Origin: DATDIC01 sp963777625
GTDB taxonomy: Bacteria > Pseudomonadota > Alphaproteobacteria > Acetobacterales > Acetobacteraceae
DNA: 64,000 nucleotides
Direction: 5' to 3'
Assembly (NCBI GenBank): GCA_963777625.1
Contig: CAVZRO010000001.1
Location: 434,001-498,000 of the forward strand
In this document: in pieces, positions 53,809 to 63,816 of the stretch
Layout of the letters: each line of letters starts with the position of its first letter
Numbering within the stretch: the first letter of the stretch is position 1
Made by a program: the position numbers and the translations under genes
Notes under the pieces: model-generated
What the model was told of the DNA's origin: nothing
Database searches by the model: none
The model's input: only the letters and a program-made list of their open reading frames with translations

Positions 53809-55104
53809 CTATCGTTCTTTTCCACTGACCGTCTCACCTGCCGGCTGCCCGGCCCGACCGAACGTCGCTTGCCGCACCAAAAGGGTTAGCACGCCGCTGA
53901 GCAGCAAAGCCGCCGCCATGATGAGGTACGACAGGTCCGGCCCGCCGGTCGCTGTGTTCAGCCATCCCACGGCGTAGGATCCCACGAACGAACCCAACGC
54001 CCCAAGGCTATTGATCAGCGCAATCGCCCCGCCGGCGACGTTGCGCGGCAATACCTCCGCAATCCACGCGAAAAACGGCCCATAGGGTGCGTACATGGCG
54101 CCACCCGCTACGACCAGCAGAACGAAACCCGGCCAGAAACTTGCCCGGCCAAGCAGGTAGGAGCCGAAGAATGCCACCGCACCGACGATCAGGAAGGGCC
54201 ATACGAACAGCTGTCGCCGGCCAGACCGGTCGGACAAGATGGAAGCCAGGATCATCAGCAAGGTAGCCAGCAGATATGGCGCGGCCGACAACCACCCCAC
54301 CTCGACGATGCCGATCGAGCGGCCCGCGCGCAGCATCGAGGGCAGCCAGATCACGAATCCATAGACCCCGACGCTCCAGCAGAAATACTGCACCGACAGC
54401 ACGATCACGAGCGGCGAGCGGAACGCCTGGGCATAGTTGCGCACCGGCTTTAGCGTGCGCTGCTCTGCGGCCAGCCGCGTCTCCAGCTCGGCGCGCTCCG
54501 AAGGCGCAAGCCAGACGGCCTGCGCCGGCTGGTCCTGGACGAAGTGCCACCAGAGGAACGCCCACACAATCGCCGGAACGCCCTCGGCGATGAACATGCC
54601 GCGCCAGCCGACCGCGTGCACGAGATATCCCGATACGATGGACATCCACAGCACCGTCACCGGATTGCCGAGGATCAGGAAGGCGTTCGCCCGTGACCGC
54701 TCCGAGCGGGTAAACCAATGGCTCAGAAAGATCAGCATGCCGGGCAGCACGACGCTCTCGGCGACGCCGAGCAGAAACCGGTCCAGGTAGAGCCAGTGAA
54801 TGTCGCGGATCACGCCCGTCAGCGAGGCCAGCACGCCCCAGAGCAGAAGACTCCAGAAGATCAGTCGCTTCGCGCTGCGCGACTCCGCGTACCAGGCGCC
54901 CGGGATCTGGAACAGGAAGTAGCCGAGGAAAAACAGAGCGCCCAGCAATGCGTCCTGCTGCCCGGTGATGCCGAGATCCTTGCCCAGGCCGGCCGCCGAA
55001 CCGATGCTGTAGTTCGCACGATCGACGTAGGCCAGGCTGTACGTGATGAACGCCACCGGCACCAGCCGCGCCCATCGACTGCCGCCCATCCGCTGGTCAG
55101 GCAT
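53809..55104 (-). CDS. MFS transporter, anion:cation symporter (ACS) type
   Basis: A 431-residue protein with about 12 membrane segments. The opening VAFITYSLAYVDRANYSIGSA and the conserved GYFLFQIPGAWYAE and RFLLGVAESVVLPGM are typical of the ACS family (glucarate, phthalate, tartrate carriers). It imports an organic anion with H+. The start at 55104 has CAGGAGTGTCGC upstream. It is divergent from a 2-hydroxyacid dehydrogenase gene, so the two may handle the same hydroxy acid. Confidence 0.85.
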   Translation of the reverse strand: MPDQRMGGSRWARLVPVAFITYSLAYVDRANYSIGSAAGLGKDLGITGQQDALLGALFFLGYFLFQIPGAWYAESRSAKRLIFWSLLLWGVLASLTGVIRDIHWLYLDRFLLGVAESVVLPGMLIFLSHWFTRSERSRANAFLILGNPVTVLWMSIVSGYLVHAVGWRGMFIAEGVPAIVWAFLWWHFVQDQPAQAVWLAPSERAELETRLAAEQRTLKPVRNYAQAFRSPLVIVLSVQYFCWSVGVYGFVIWLPSMLRAGRSIGIVEVGWLSAAPYLLATLLMILASILSDRSGRRQLFVWPFLIVGAVAFFGSYLLGRASFWPGFVLLVVAGGAMYAPYGPFFAWIAEVLPRNVAGGAIALINSLGALGSFVGSYAVGWLNTATGGPDLSYLIMAAALLLSGVLTLLVRQATFGRAGQPAGETVSGKER

Positions 55105-55235
55105 GCGACACTCCTGCACTGTTTGCCTCGGGGCTATGTGATCACGCTTCCAGCGATTCAGCCGCAAGCCCCACACGCCCCGGACATTGGTGCCGGGCTG
55201 GGAGCGGAAAGCAACTCTGTGCCAGGAATGCGCCC

Positions 55236-56174
55236 ATGAAACCTGAAATTCTGCTGATCGAGCCGATGATGCCGGAAGTGGAGGCGCGCCTGGAGGCCGC
55301 TTACCAGGTGCACCGGCTGTTTCAGGAGCGCGATCCGAAGGCGCTGCTGGGGCGGGTCGGCCCGCGTATCCGGGGCATCGTCACCGGCGGCGGTTCGGGC
55401 GCGAGCAACGAGCTGATCGATGCGCTCCCGGCGTTGGAGATCATCGCGATCAACGGCATCGGCACCGACGCGGTCGACCTGGAGCGGGCGCGTGCTCGCC
55501 GGGTGCGGGTGACCACGACGCCAGAGGTACTGACCGACGATGTCGCCGATATGGCGATCGCGCTGGTGCTCGCGGTAGCGCGGCGGCTCTGCCCCGGCGA
55601 CCGGTTCGTGCGCGAGGGGCGCTGGCCCGGTGGAAGCGTCCCGCTGGGACGGAAGGTCAGCGGCAAGCGGCTGGGTATCGTCGGGCTCGGCCGGGTCGGT
55701 CGGGCGATCGCCCGCCGCGCGGAGGGGTTCAGTATGACGATCGGCTATACCGACCTACGGCCGGTGGAGGGAGTGGCATATCGCTACTATCCGACCCTGG
55801 CCGATGTCGCGCGGAACGCCGATTTCCTGGTGGTCGCCGCTTCCGGCGGGTCGGGTTCACGCGGGATCGTCAACGCCGCGGTGTTGGACGCGCTGGGGCC
55901 GGAGGGCGTGCTGGTGAACGTCGCGCGCGGCAGCGTGGTCGACGAGCCGGCACTGGTGGCGGCACTGTCTGCCGGAAGACTGGCAGGCGCCGGGTTGGAT
56001 GTGTTCGCGCACGAGCCCGAGGTACCGGCAGCGCTTCGGGAAATGGACGGCGTCGTGCTGGAACCGCACCAGGCAAGCGCCACGCTGGAGACGCGGCGCG
56101 CGATGGCGGAGCTCGTGCTGCGCAATCTCGAGGCGCAGTTCGCCGGGCGCGAGCCGCCGACGGCGATCGTCTGA
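55236..56174 (+). CDS. D-2-hydroxyacid dehydrogenase
   Basis: A 312-residue NAD(P)-dependent reductase of the GRHPR-like branch. The nucleotide loop is GIVGLGRVGRA. Catalytic residues are Arg in VNVARGSVVDE, Glu in FAHEPEVP and His in EPHQASAT. It interconverts a 2-oxo acid (glyoxylate or hydroxypyruvate is plausible) and its D-hydroxy acid. It lies 131 bp from the divergent ACS transporter start. Confidence 0.88.
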   Translation: MKPEILLIEPMMPEVEARLEAAYQVHRLFQERDPKALLGRVGPRIRGIVTGGGSGASNELIDALPALEIIAINGIGTDAVDLERARARRVRVTTTPEVLTDDVADMAIALVLAVARRLCPGDRFVREGRWPGGSVPLGRKVSGKRLGIVGLGRVGRAIARRAEGFSMTIGYTDLRPVEGVAYRYYPTLADVARNADFLVVAASGGSGSRGIVNAAVLDALGPEGVLVNVARGSVVDEPALVAALSAGRLAGAGLDVFAHEPEVPAALREMDGVVLEPHQASATLETRRAMAELVLRNLEAQFAGREPPTAIV

Positions 56175-56187
56175 CCCACAGGTGGTT

Positions 56188-57366
56188 TCAGCGCGCCGCG
56201 CGGGCCAGCCGCTGACTGGTTTCAGTTCGCAACTGTCCACAGGCGGCCAGGATGTCGCGTCCGCGCGGGGTGCGAACCGGAGCGGAGAAGCCGGCAGACA
56301 TGACGATGTCGGCGAACCGGTCAATCGCGGAGTGGCTGCTGGTTTCATACGGACTGCCCGGCCAGGGATTGAACGGGATCAGGTTTACCTTTGCGGGAAT
56401 CCCGGCGATGAGCCGGACGAGTTCATGCGCGTCACCAGCGGTATCGTTGATGCCCTTCAGCATTACATATTCAAACGTGATGCGGCGGGCGTTCGAGGCA
56501 CCGGGGTAGCGGCGGCAAGCGGCGATCAGCTCCTCGATCGGGTATTTCCGGTTCAGGGGCACAAGTTCATCGCGCAGATCGTCGCGGACCGCGTGCAGGG
56601 AAACGGCGAGGTTCACCCCAAGCTCCTGGCCGGCGCGGTCCATCATGGGGACGACGCCAGAGGTGGACAGCGTGATCCGTCGGCGGGACAGGCCGATCCC
56701 CTCGCCGTCCATGGCGATCAGCATGGCCTGGGCGACGTTGGCGTAGTTGTATAGCGGCTCGCCCATGCCCATCAGCACGATGGTGGAGAGCAATCGTGGC
56801 GTTTCGCCGCGCGGCGACGGCCATTCGCCATAGGCGTCGCGGGCCGCCATGAACTGTCCGACAATTTCCGCGGCGCCGAGGTTGCGGGTCAGCCGTTGCG
56901 TGCCGGTGTGGCAGAAACGGCAGGAGAGCGTGCAGCCGACCTGGGACGAGATACAGACAGAGCCGCGATCCTCGTGCGGGTCGGGGATATAGACCGTCTC
57001 CGCCTCCTGGCCGTCGCGGAAGCGGAACAGGAATTTGCGGGTGCTGTCGGTGCTGGTCTGGATGGTGACGGGCTCGGGGCGGCCGATGACGAAGTGGTCG
57101 GCGAGTTTCTGTTGCAGCGGCCGGGCGATGGTGGACATGCGGGCGAAGTCGGTCTCGCCGCGGTGATAGATCCAATGCCAGAGCTGGCGGGCGCGGAACG
57201 GGGCCTCGCCAGCGGCGGTAAGCTCGGCGAGCAGCTCCGGTTTCGACAGGCCGACGAGTTCACGCCGCCCATCGGGGAGCTGCGGGTGGGGCGGGTCGAA
57301 CAGCGCGGATTTGGCGAGGATGCGCTGGCGTTCGGCGTCGGTCAGGTCGGGGGCGGATAGATGCAT
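56188..57366 (-). CDS. rlmN: Dual-specificity RNA methyltransferase RlmN
   Basis: A 392-residue radical SAM enzyme that methylates C2 of A2503 in 23S rRNA and A37 in tRNAs. The cluster motif is Cys145, Cys149 and Cys152 (CTLSCRFC). MGMGEPLYNY, TLSTSGVVP and LMFN-equivalent LIPFNPWPG follow, and the conserved Cys in LAACGQL near the C-terminus serves methyl transfer. It starts within the IalB-like stop codon (TGATG). Confidence 0.9.
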   Translation of the reverse strand: MHLSAPDLTDAERQRILAKSALFDPPHPQLPDGRRELVGLSKPELLAELTAAGEAPFRARQLWHWIYHRGETDFARMSTIARPLQQKLADHFVIGRPEPVTIQTSTDSTRKFLFRFRDGQEAETVYIPDPHEDRGSVCISSQVGCTLSCRFCHTGTQRLTRNLGAAEIVGQFMAARDAYGEWPSPRGETPRLLSTIVLMGMGEPLYNYANVAQAMLIAMDGEGIGLSRRRITLSTSGVVPMMDRAGQELGVNLAVSLHAVRDDLRDELVPLNRKYPIEELIAACRRYPGASNARRITFEYVMLKGINDTAGDAHELVRLIAGIPAKVNLIPFNPWPGSPYETSSHSAIDRFADIVMSAGFSAPVRTPRGRDILAACGQLRTETSQRLARAAR

Positions 57367-57894
57367 CAATGCGCCGGGCAGGCTTTTTCGATGGCGTCGT
57401 GCGCGGCGCTGAATCCGTCCAGGTTGAAGCTGAGCGTGGTCGGGCCGTGCGGTCCGGGCGGTTTCGCCACGGCCGAGGAACCGCGCTGGAAGGCAGTGAC
57501 GGCCGCCTTGTTGTCGCGGGCGAAGGCGTCGCGGCCGGCGGTGTAGAAGTCGAGCGCCGCCTGGTCCACTTGCAGGGTGAGGGTCGCGTCCTTGGGGTAG
57601 GCCGGGCCGCCGGAGATCGCCACCTGGTCGCGCCCGCTGGGACGGTCGGTGATGCTGAGGATCGGGCCGCTGCCGGTGGCGGGGTTCTCGTTTCCGGCGC
57701 GGGTGAAGGCGTAGCAGGTCGGGTGGCCGCTCTTCCGCGTGGGTGGCGGCGATCCAGTTATGGAACTGGCCGATCTCCTTCGGCGCGGTGTCGGCGGGGG
57801 CAGCGGCGGCGGGCGCGGCTTTCTTCGGCGCTGCCAGGGCGGGAATCGTCAGCGTCAGCACAAGACTGGCGATGCAGGCTGGGAGGATTCGCAT
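57366..57894 (-). pseudogene. IalB-like (invasion-associated locus B) protein, one frameshift
   Basis: A periplasmic protein of about 175 residues. It has a signal peptide (MRILPACIASLVLTLTIPALA), an Ala/Pro-rich linker and IGQFHNWIAATHAEE. A break near 57733 shifts into GHPTCYAFTRAGNENPA, restoring the usual GxWxA...CYAF pattern of the IalB family. The tail carries DGFSAAHDAIEKACPAH, with a paired Cys. One extra C (or two missing bases) explains the break. It overlaps rlmN by 1 bp. Confidence 0.75.
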
Positions 57895-58083
57895 GGCGAG
57901 AGAGATACGGCGGGGCGGGTGGAGCGGCAAGGTGGGATGGCGGGCGGGCGGCGGGTCAGGTGGGATTCAGGTGTCCACCTATCTCAGACATCACGCCGGC
58001 GCCAGTTTCGGGATTGGCCGGAAGCAGCCCGTATGCTCTCGAGCGAGCAAATGAAGCAACGCGGACATTGGCGGCGCAGCCAA

Positions 58084-59124
58084 TCAACGTGATCCGCGCG
58101 TGGCCGTCTCTGACGGCGCTTCGCCGAATCGGCGACGATATGCCGTTATGAACCGACCCGGATTGGTGAAGCCATAGCGGCGTGCCACCTCCGCGATCGA
58201 TCCGCTGGCTGGACCGAGGCTCAGCTCGACCTGCACGCGTTCCAGCCTGATAGCATGCAGCGCCGCGAGCGGCGTGGTGTCGCGAAAATGGCGGAACACG
58301 GCTCCCAGGGTCCTGACACCGCATCCTGCCGCGTCGGCTACATGCTCCATGCGGATCGGAGCACCCGCGTTCGCGCGCATGAAGTCTTCGGCGCGCCGAA
58401 CATAGGCCGGAACCACGCCGGGCCGCCGGTTAACCAGCCGCTCCAGGTAATTGTGCGGCAGGCCCCCCAGCACCAACGACAGTATCAGATCTGTCATCGA
58501 CGCCAACGCGACCGGGTTGTCAGCTACCCCGTCACGTCGCTTCATCTCATGCATCAGGAAATCAAGCTGGAGTCTCAGGCTGGCAGCGAGCCCACCGCTC
58601 CAGTCGATAGCCGGCTTGAATTCAAGAGGCTTGCGCAATCTGTCACCGAGCATGCCTTCCAACGCATGTTCCAAAGCATTGGCTTGTATCCACAAATGCC
58701 GACGCGCACTGTTGTCGCTCCCTAGCATCTGCGTACCTGCGCTGAGGCGACCGGCAGCGCCGTCGGTGCACGTGACAGTGGTCTCGTTTTTTCCCTGTAT
58801 CCAGCTTGCCTTCCCCTGGAGAGTCGAGGTGAAGAAATAGACTCCGGTCTCTTCACCAGCGATGTAAGCCTGCGTGGCAAACCTATGGCCGCAAAGAGTC
58901 ATCAACATGCTGCCCAGGCGTCGATCCGCGATGGTGGATATCGGATCGTCGAATCTGGTCCTCAAAAGGCTGCGGTCGCGCCACCGAAAATTGAAAATCT
59001 GGCTTTCGTCGAACAGGCGTTGACTCACCCGTGATCTGATATCTACCTCCATTGGGTCGCGCACATCGACGACGCTATCGAACGCGTTGAGCACCGCAGG
59101 ATCCAGCGGCAATAGCGGCAGCAC
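58084..59124 (-). CDS. AraC family transcriptional regulator
   Basis: A 346-residue regulator. The C-terminal double HTH reads EHVADAAGCGVRTLGAVFRHFRDTTPLAALHAIRLERV and GSIAEVARRYGFTNPGRFITAYRRRFGEAPSE, typical of AraC/XylS. The N-terminal 220 residues resemble the AraC-binding-like domain of the NphR/FeaR type. It is divergent from the PEP-CTERM gene with a 239-bp spacer. The 58.0 kb side has no clear target. A ligand is not predictable. Confidence 0.85.
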   Translation of the reverse strand: MLPLLPLDPAVLNAFDSVVDVRDPMEVDIRSRVSQRLFDESQIFNFRWRDRSLLRTRFDDPISTIADRRLGSMLMTLCGHRFATQAYIAGEETGVYFFTSTLQGKASWIQGKNETTVTCTDGAAGRLSAGTQMLGSDNSARRHLWIQANALEHALEGMLGDRLRKPLEFKPAIDWSGGLAASLRLQLDFLMHEMKRRDGVADNPVALASMTDLILSLVLGGLPHNYLERLVNRRPGVVPAYVRRAEDFMRANAGAPIRMEHVADAAGCGVRTLGAVFRHFRDTTPLAALHAIRLERVQVELSLGPASGSIAEVARRYGFTNPGRFITAYRRRFGEAPSETATRGSR

Positions 59125-59363
59125 CTCTGCTTCCCCTTCCTTTCTCCTTTGGGCGGCAGCACCCCTGTAGGGTCCTACAGGAGATCGCGACGCCTCCGAT
59201 CCAGTATAGACAGATTTGGCAGCGTCCGGACAGATTCAGCAGCAATCCGTGGAGAGCATCGAAAAATGGCTTTCCCGGCACCCCATTTTCCCGCTGTCGT
59301 AACGCCTGGCGCGTGGGTCTCGCAGTCGTGGCCATCCGCGTCCAATGTGGAGGAGTTACGACA

Positions 59364-60020
59364 ATGCAGATAACGCTCTCGGCTCACCAATCAGCGTTTC
59401 CTTCGTGGTCCCGCCGCCGCGTCGTGGAAATCGGTATGGCGGCCGTGTTCGCGGCATGCTCAGGGGCCGCAAGCGCAACCCCCATCAACTATGTGATTGC
59501 GGGAAACGCTACAGCCACCTTCGATCAAGGGAAATACATAGTAGACATCACGGGTTTTTTCACCTATGATCCAGCCACATCTATCGAGTCAAACGTGGAC
59601 TTATTCCTGGCCCCTGATACTAGGGGCTCACCCATACTCAGGGGAGCTTATTTTCAAACGTCCCCAATTGTCACCCCTCGCCCTCAGAGCGTCATCGCCA
59701 CGTTCGCCGAGTTTCTGGTGCCCTATACAATTCAAGTAAATTGGCTTCCGTCGACCCACCCGTTCCGTCCCACAGACCTGAGTTTCACGGATGCTGTATA
59801 TAACATCGTTCCCTCAATAAGGAAAACGCCCCCTCAAACTATCGAAGGCTTATTGAGCGGCACCGCAGTGGTCGCAGTCGGCCGGCCGCCGCCGGTCCCC
59901 GAACCCGCGAGCCTCTCCCTCTTGAGCGCGGCACTCGGGCTCCTGTTCGGAACGAAAGCAATCCGCCAATACCGGCGACCAAGAGACGTGCGACATGACC
60001 GCGGGAATCTCGTCTTTTGA
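59364..60020 (+). CDS. PEP-CTERM sorting domain protein
   Basis: A 218-residue exported protein. The N-terminus has twin Arg before a hydrophobic stretch (SRRRVVEIGMAAVFAACSGAASA). The C-terminus carries VPEPASLSLLSAALGLLFG followed by basic residues, the PEP-CTERM anchor recognised by exosortase. The middle is beta-rich and of unknown function. ATG 59364 is preceded by GGAGGAG. No exosortase gene is in the window. Confidence 0.8.
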   Translation: MQITLSAHQSAFPSWSRRRVVEIGMAAVFAACSGAASATPINYVIAGNATATFDQGKYIVDITGFFTYDPATSIESNVDLFLAPDTRGSPILRGAYFQTSPIVTPRPQSVIATFAEFLVPYTIQVNWLPSTHPFRPTDLSFTDAVYNIVPSIRKTPPQTIEGLLSGTAVVAVGRPPPVPEPASLSLLSAALGLLFGTKAIRQYRRPRDVRHDRGNLVF

Positions 60021-60363
60021 TTTGACGCCGCCGCCAGCTCGCATGACGGCCCAGGGCAGGTCAAACCGTTATTTCCGCTTTGGCGAACCCGGACTACCAT
60101 GCGGTTCGGCGGCGGCGGAGGCTCGCGACAAGCCAACACCCTCCGCAGTCGCGGACCCGATGGGCGGTGTTGGCGGCTTTACGAAAGCTGCCGGTGTCAT
60201 GTCGGTGCCGACCTCCGCGGCTCGGGCTGGCCGCTGCCGACATTTGCCATCGGACCATCCGTAGACGTCCTGGCCGTGCGCCGTCGGCAGTGCACGCGTC
60301 GGCATTCTCAGAAATCGGTCTCCTTTTAGAACAAAGAAGGCCCCCGCTACCGGAGCATATGAG
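60021..60363. other. Intergenic region, no feature recognised
   Basis: A 343-bp spacer between the PEP-CTERM and hydrolase genes. Several frames are open but none resembles a protein or RNA family. The last 60 bp is AT-richer (TCTCCTTTTAGAACAAAG) and could hold the hydrolase promoter. Confidence 0.4.
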
Positions 60364-61434
60364 ATGAGACAGCCAAGAGCTTTGGGGATACTCGGCAAAA
60401 TCGCTCGCGCCATGATGTTTCTGTTCGCCGTTTCCGCAAGCTTTCTGACGCACGCGGTCGCGCGTTCCAAGCCGCCGGTGTGTATCAATACGCTTCCTTA
60501 TGATACCACGCCATTCAAGGCAGAGAGATTTGTCATAGTCGCGCCCGGGGTCAAGTTGGAGGTGTTGGACTGGGGCGGTTCGGGAGAGACGATGGTATTG
60601 TTGACTGGGTCGGGCGACAACGCGCATGTATACGATTATTTTGCGTTTCAGTTCACCGACTTCTTCCACGTCATCGGGATCACCCGCCGTGGATGGCTGC
60701 CGTCGAGCCAGCCCAAGACCGGGTACGATGTCGAGACAAGGGCATCTGACGATATCAAGGTCCTCGATGCCTTGGGTATCAAGAAGGCCGTCTTGGTCGG
60801 ACATTCCATCGCCGGTTCCGAATTGACCAAGATCGCGACAAAATATGGAAACTATGTTGATAAACTGGTTTATCTGGATGCATCAGATCTATCAGAGAGG
60901 CTCACGTTCCCGGATATACCAACTCCGTTTTCCCTCGTTACCGACGCGGACGCGCGATCCTTATTCACCTTTCAAGCGGCCTATGCGCGCTTGCTAGGAG
61001 TCCGCGAACCAATCCCGGCAACCTGCCTGAGCTATGCGTTCAACGAACACGGAGCGGTTACGGACACCTCGACTCCAGAGTCGATCCAGAAGCAACTTTC
61101 CGCGGGGGTGAATAGTCCGGCAAGCCCACCAACAAACTGGGCGGATATCAAGGCGCCCCGGCTCGGCATCTTCGCCCCACCAACTCTTGAGAGCAAACTA
61201 CCCTTCTACCCGTACTTAAGTTCTGCCGACCAAGCTGTATTCGATCAACGATTTCCTCGCCTTATTCAGTGGTACAGCGATGTGATCGGCAAGTTTGGCG
61301 AGGAACATCCAGGAAGTCCCAAACCGAAAGTCTATTTACTGCCCGGTGCGCCACACTACGTGTACATCAACAACGAGGCGGAGGTCGTTCGGGAGATGCG
61401 GAACTTCTTAGGGATACCGTTGGCGGGAAGCTGA
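60364..61434 (+). CDS. Secreted alpha/beta hydrolase
   Basis: A 356-residue protein with an N-terminal signal peptide (MMFLFAVSASFLTHAVA). The alpha/beta-hydrolase fold shows MVLLTGSGDNAHVYD, the nucleophile elbow VGHSIAGSE with Ser, and an acid near LVYLDASD. The His is in PGAPHYVYINN. It is likely a periplasmic esterase with unknown substrate. Codon choice is less G/C-biased than in the neighbours, which could indicate acquisition. Confidence 0.8.
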   Translation: MRQPRALGILGKIARAMMFLFAVSASFLTHAVARSKPPVCINTLPYDTTPFKAERFVIVAPGVKLEVLDWGGSGETMVLLTGSGDNAHVYDYFAFQFTDFFHVIGITRRGWLPSSQPKTGYDVETRASDDIKVLDALGIKKAVLVGHSIAGSELTKIATKYGNYVDKLVYLDASDLSERLTFPDIPTPFSLVTDADARSLFTFQAAYARLLGVREPIPATCLSYAFNEHGAVTDTSTPESIQKQLSAGVNSPASPPTNWADIKAPRLGIFAPPTLESKLPFYPYLSSADQAVFDQRFPRLIQWYSDVIGKFGEEHPGSPKPKVYLLPGAPHYVYINNEAEVVREMRNFLGIPLAGS

Positions 61435-61469
61435 AGAACAGGCAGCGCTGTTCGCGCTCACCCCCGTCG

Positions 61470-61503
61470 ACCATCCGGGCGTTCGGCGAAGCGCCCGGAT
61501 GGT
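61470..61503. terminator. Hairpin between convergent hydrolase and charged-protein genes
   Basis: A 12-bp perfect stem, ACCATCCGGGCG (61470-61481) with CGCCCGGATGGT (61492-61503), and a 10-nt loop. It lies 35 bp after the hydrolase stop and before the convergent minus-strand gene end. No T tract follows, so it may act as a bidirectional, factor-assisted terminator. Confidence 0.45.
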
Positions 61504-61584
61504 GATTGCGTTCGAGCGTCGACTGCCAGGGCCCGATCAGCGCGAGGGACTGGACGGTCTACCGACCGGCGCCGCGCCGCTGGA

Positions 61585-63295
61585 TTACTTCTTCTTGTTC
61601 TTGCGCGAGGCACTGCGAAGTTTCTTTTTGAACAACTCCACCAACTCCTCGTCGACAAGCTCGGGGAAGGCTTTCACGAGGGCATCAGTCTTCAGGCTTT
61701 TGATGTGAGTTTCGCTGAGGGCAATCAGATCCTTCAGCTTGCCTTCGTCCCGCCACTTGGCGAACAGCTCGCCCACCTGACGATGGAGTGACAACCGGGC
61801 CTTCACTTCCTTGAGCAGGATTTCCGGCGAATGCGGATCAATCATCTGGCAGAAGCCGAGCAGATAGTCCCAGTATCCCGTGGGGTCCTTCACATGATCC
61901 ATGGTGTATGGATCGATCATGTCGCCCATATTGCGCGCAAGCTCCTGGCGCGCCTGTTCGTATTTCTTGTAGGTATCGTCGTCGAACGGCGCGTTGGACA
62001 GGTTGTTCAGCGCCTCGAGAAAGGCACGGTGGGGCTCGACGAATTTCTTGCCGCGCTCGCCCTTGCCGCCGATCTCGTCGTCGTCCGGTTCCTCGCCGTC
62101 CTGCCAGCAGTAGCTGGCATAGGGATGCACGGTCCAAAGGTGATGGATCATCTGAGCGACGATCTTCGCCTGATCGCGTGCCGTGGTCGTGATGTCCCGC
62201 AAGGCTTCTTCATCGTCGGGTTTGACTTTGTCCACGGCGCCGCGGGCCGTGTCGTAGCCTTCGTTCAGCAACGCCTCGATGCGGTTGAACCACTCAGTGT
62301 AGGAGAGCAACAGTTTTTGTGCGGCAGTTTCGATTTGCTTCGCCTTTTCGGGGTCGAGACTGGCGGCGGCATCCTTCGTCTCCGCCTGGACGATCTTGGC
62401 GACTTTCGAGGGCAGATCGAATCCCATCCAGAAGTTCTCGAGTTCGGCCCAAATCCGGAGGGCCTCCGCCACGGTCTTCCCCGGGGCGAATATCTGGTTC
62501 GACGGGAGCTGGGCGAGATCCTTTGATTTGGCGGAATTCCTTGGGGAACACGGATGGCAGGGAGACCCACATGAGATTGCCAGTCATGACATGGGCGACG
62601 GTGTGGGGGCCCTGATTGCCGCCACTGGGAACCAGGCTGGCCTCCAGCTTTCCGTCCTTCACCTTCTCCTGCAGGGACAGGAAGGCGGTCAGCGACGCAT
62701 CGACTTGCTCGAACGCGCTTGCGACCCGTGTCTCCAGATCCATGTCGGTCTGCGCCCAGTTCGTCATTTCCGGCGCGATGATCCGCGCTGTCTTGTCCTC
62801 GTTGAGAACATTATTGGAAAACGCGGTGGGCTTGCGTTCCTTGATGGTGGCGGTTCCCCTGCTCTTGTCCGGATCGAGGAACAGCTTTGCCAGGTCGGAA
62901 CCGGTCTTCGTGGTGTCCTGGTCAGCATAGAAGCCCGGCTTGGGACGCTTGCGCGCTGTCCCGTCGTTGACCTCCGGTGTCTCCTTGTCGCCGGAATCGT
63001 CGGTCGCCAGCGGCTTCATCGCGAGGGTCGCGCGGACGAAGTCCATGTAGGTCTCGTCCTTGTCGCGAGGGGTGTGCTTGGCGACAAGCTTCCGGCGCTG
63101 GGAGACATCGACTGTGGGCTGAGTGGTTTCGTCCTGGTCGTCGTCTTTGTCGATTTCCGACACCGCTCGCTTGGGTGCGTTGGTGCCTTCGGTTTCCTCC
63201 GCGGTCGGCGTCTCCAATTCCATGGTTTCGTCCAGAAGCGATGGCGGGGGATTGGCGTCTCCGGATTGGTGGAGCACGCTGATTGTTTCACTCAT
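61585..63295 (-). pseudogene. Large charged protein of unknown function, one frameshift
   Basis: About 570 residues in two frames, joined near 62520 (EFRQIK to DLAQLPSNQIFAPG). The first 110 residues are acidic and probably disordered (EIDKDDDQDETTQ). A middle part has GNQGPHTVAHVMTG. The C-terminal half is helical and charged (RDQAKIVAQMIHHLWTVHPYASYCWQDGEEPDDDE), ending in a basic RSASRKNKKK tail. There is no signal peptide, membrane helix or recognised domain. It overlaps the upstream gene by 4 bp, so both are one unit. Confidence 0.7.
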
Positions 63296-63816
63296 GGCGC
63301 GTTTCCGTTCGGGCTGGTGTTGGATTGGATTTCGGCGAAGGCGCCGAGCATGGCGTTGATGGCGCTCGACAACTGAGTGCGAAAGTTGACCGTGACGCCG
63401 AACGGATTGCTTTCCAGCACACCGAGACGAGTGTCGCCCTTGATCGCGCCCAGGGTCGCCCGCAGACCGTCGGCGGCGGTGGGCAGTTTCGCAAGTTTCG
63501 GTCGGCTCGCGTTGCCGAGGCTATCGACCGCCTGGTCGATCAGCGCCAGATGATCCGCGAGGACGTCGCGCAAACCGCCGCGAGCGATATAGCGACCGAG
63601 CGGCTTACCGGTCTCCATGAAGGCGACCTGCAAGGCCTGCAAGTTCGCCACGGCGCCCCGCCTGGCGAACTGCCACGCCCTGAGCGCCCCGGCGAGCCGG
63701 GACTGCTTCTCGACCTGCGCGCGGCCGATGGCCTGGACGTCCACCCCAAGCACTCTGAGCATCCACGCGCGTTGTGCTTCGCTTCCCACCGTTGGTCTCC
63801 CGCTTGCCATCGGCAC
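63292..63816 (-). CDS. Uncharacterised helical protein, partner of the charged protein
   Basis: A 174-residue protein, mostly helical (RAWQFARRGAVANLQALQVAFMETGK; ALIDQAVDSLGN), with no signal peptide and no recognised family. Its stop codon overlaps the start of the large charged protein (ATGA), so they are translationally coupled and likely interact. The upstream 121 bp separates it from the divergent methyltransferase gene. Confidence 0.65.
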   Translation of the reverse strand: MPMASGRPTVGSEAQRAWMLRVLGVDVQAIGRAQVEKQSRLAGALRAWQFARRGAVANLQALQVAFMETGKPLGRYIARGGLRDVLADHLALIDQAVDSLGNASRPKLAKLPTAADGLRATLGAIKGDTRLGVLESNPFGVTVNFRTQLSSAINAMLGAFAEIQSNTSPNGNAP

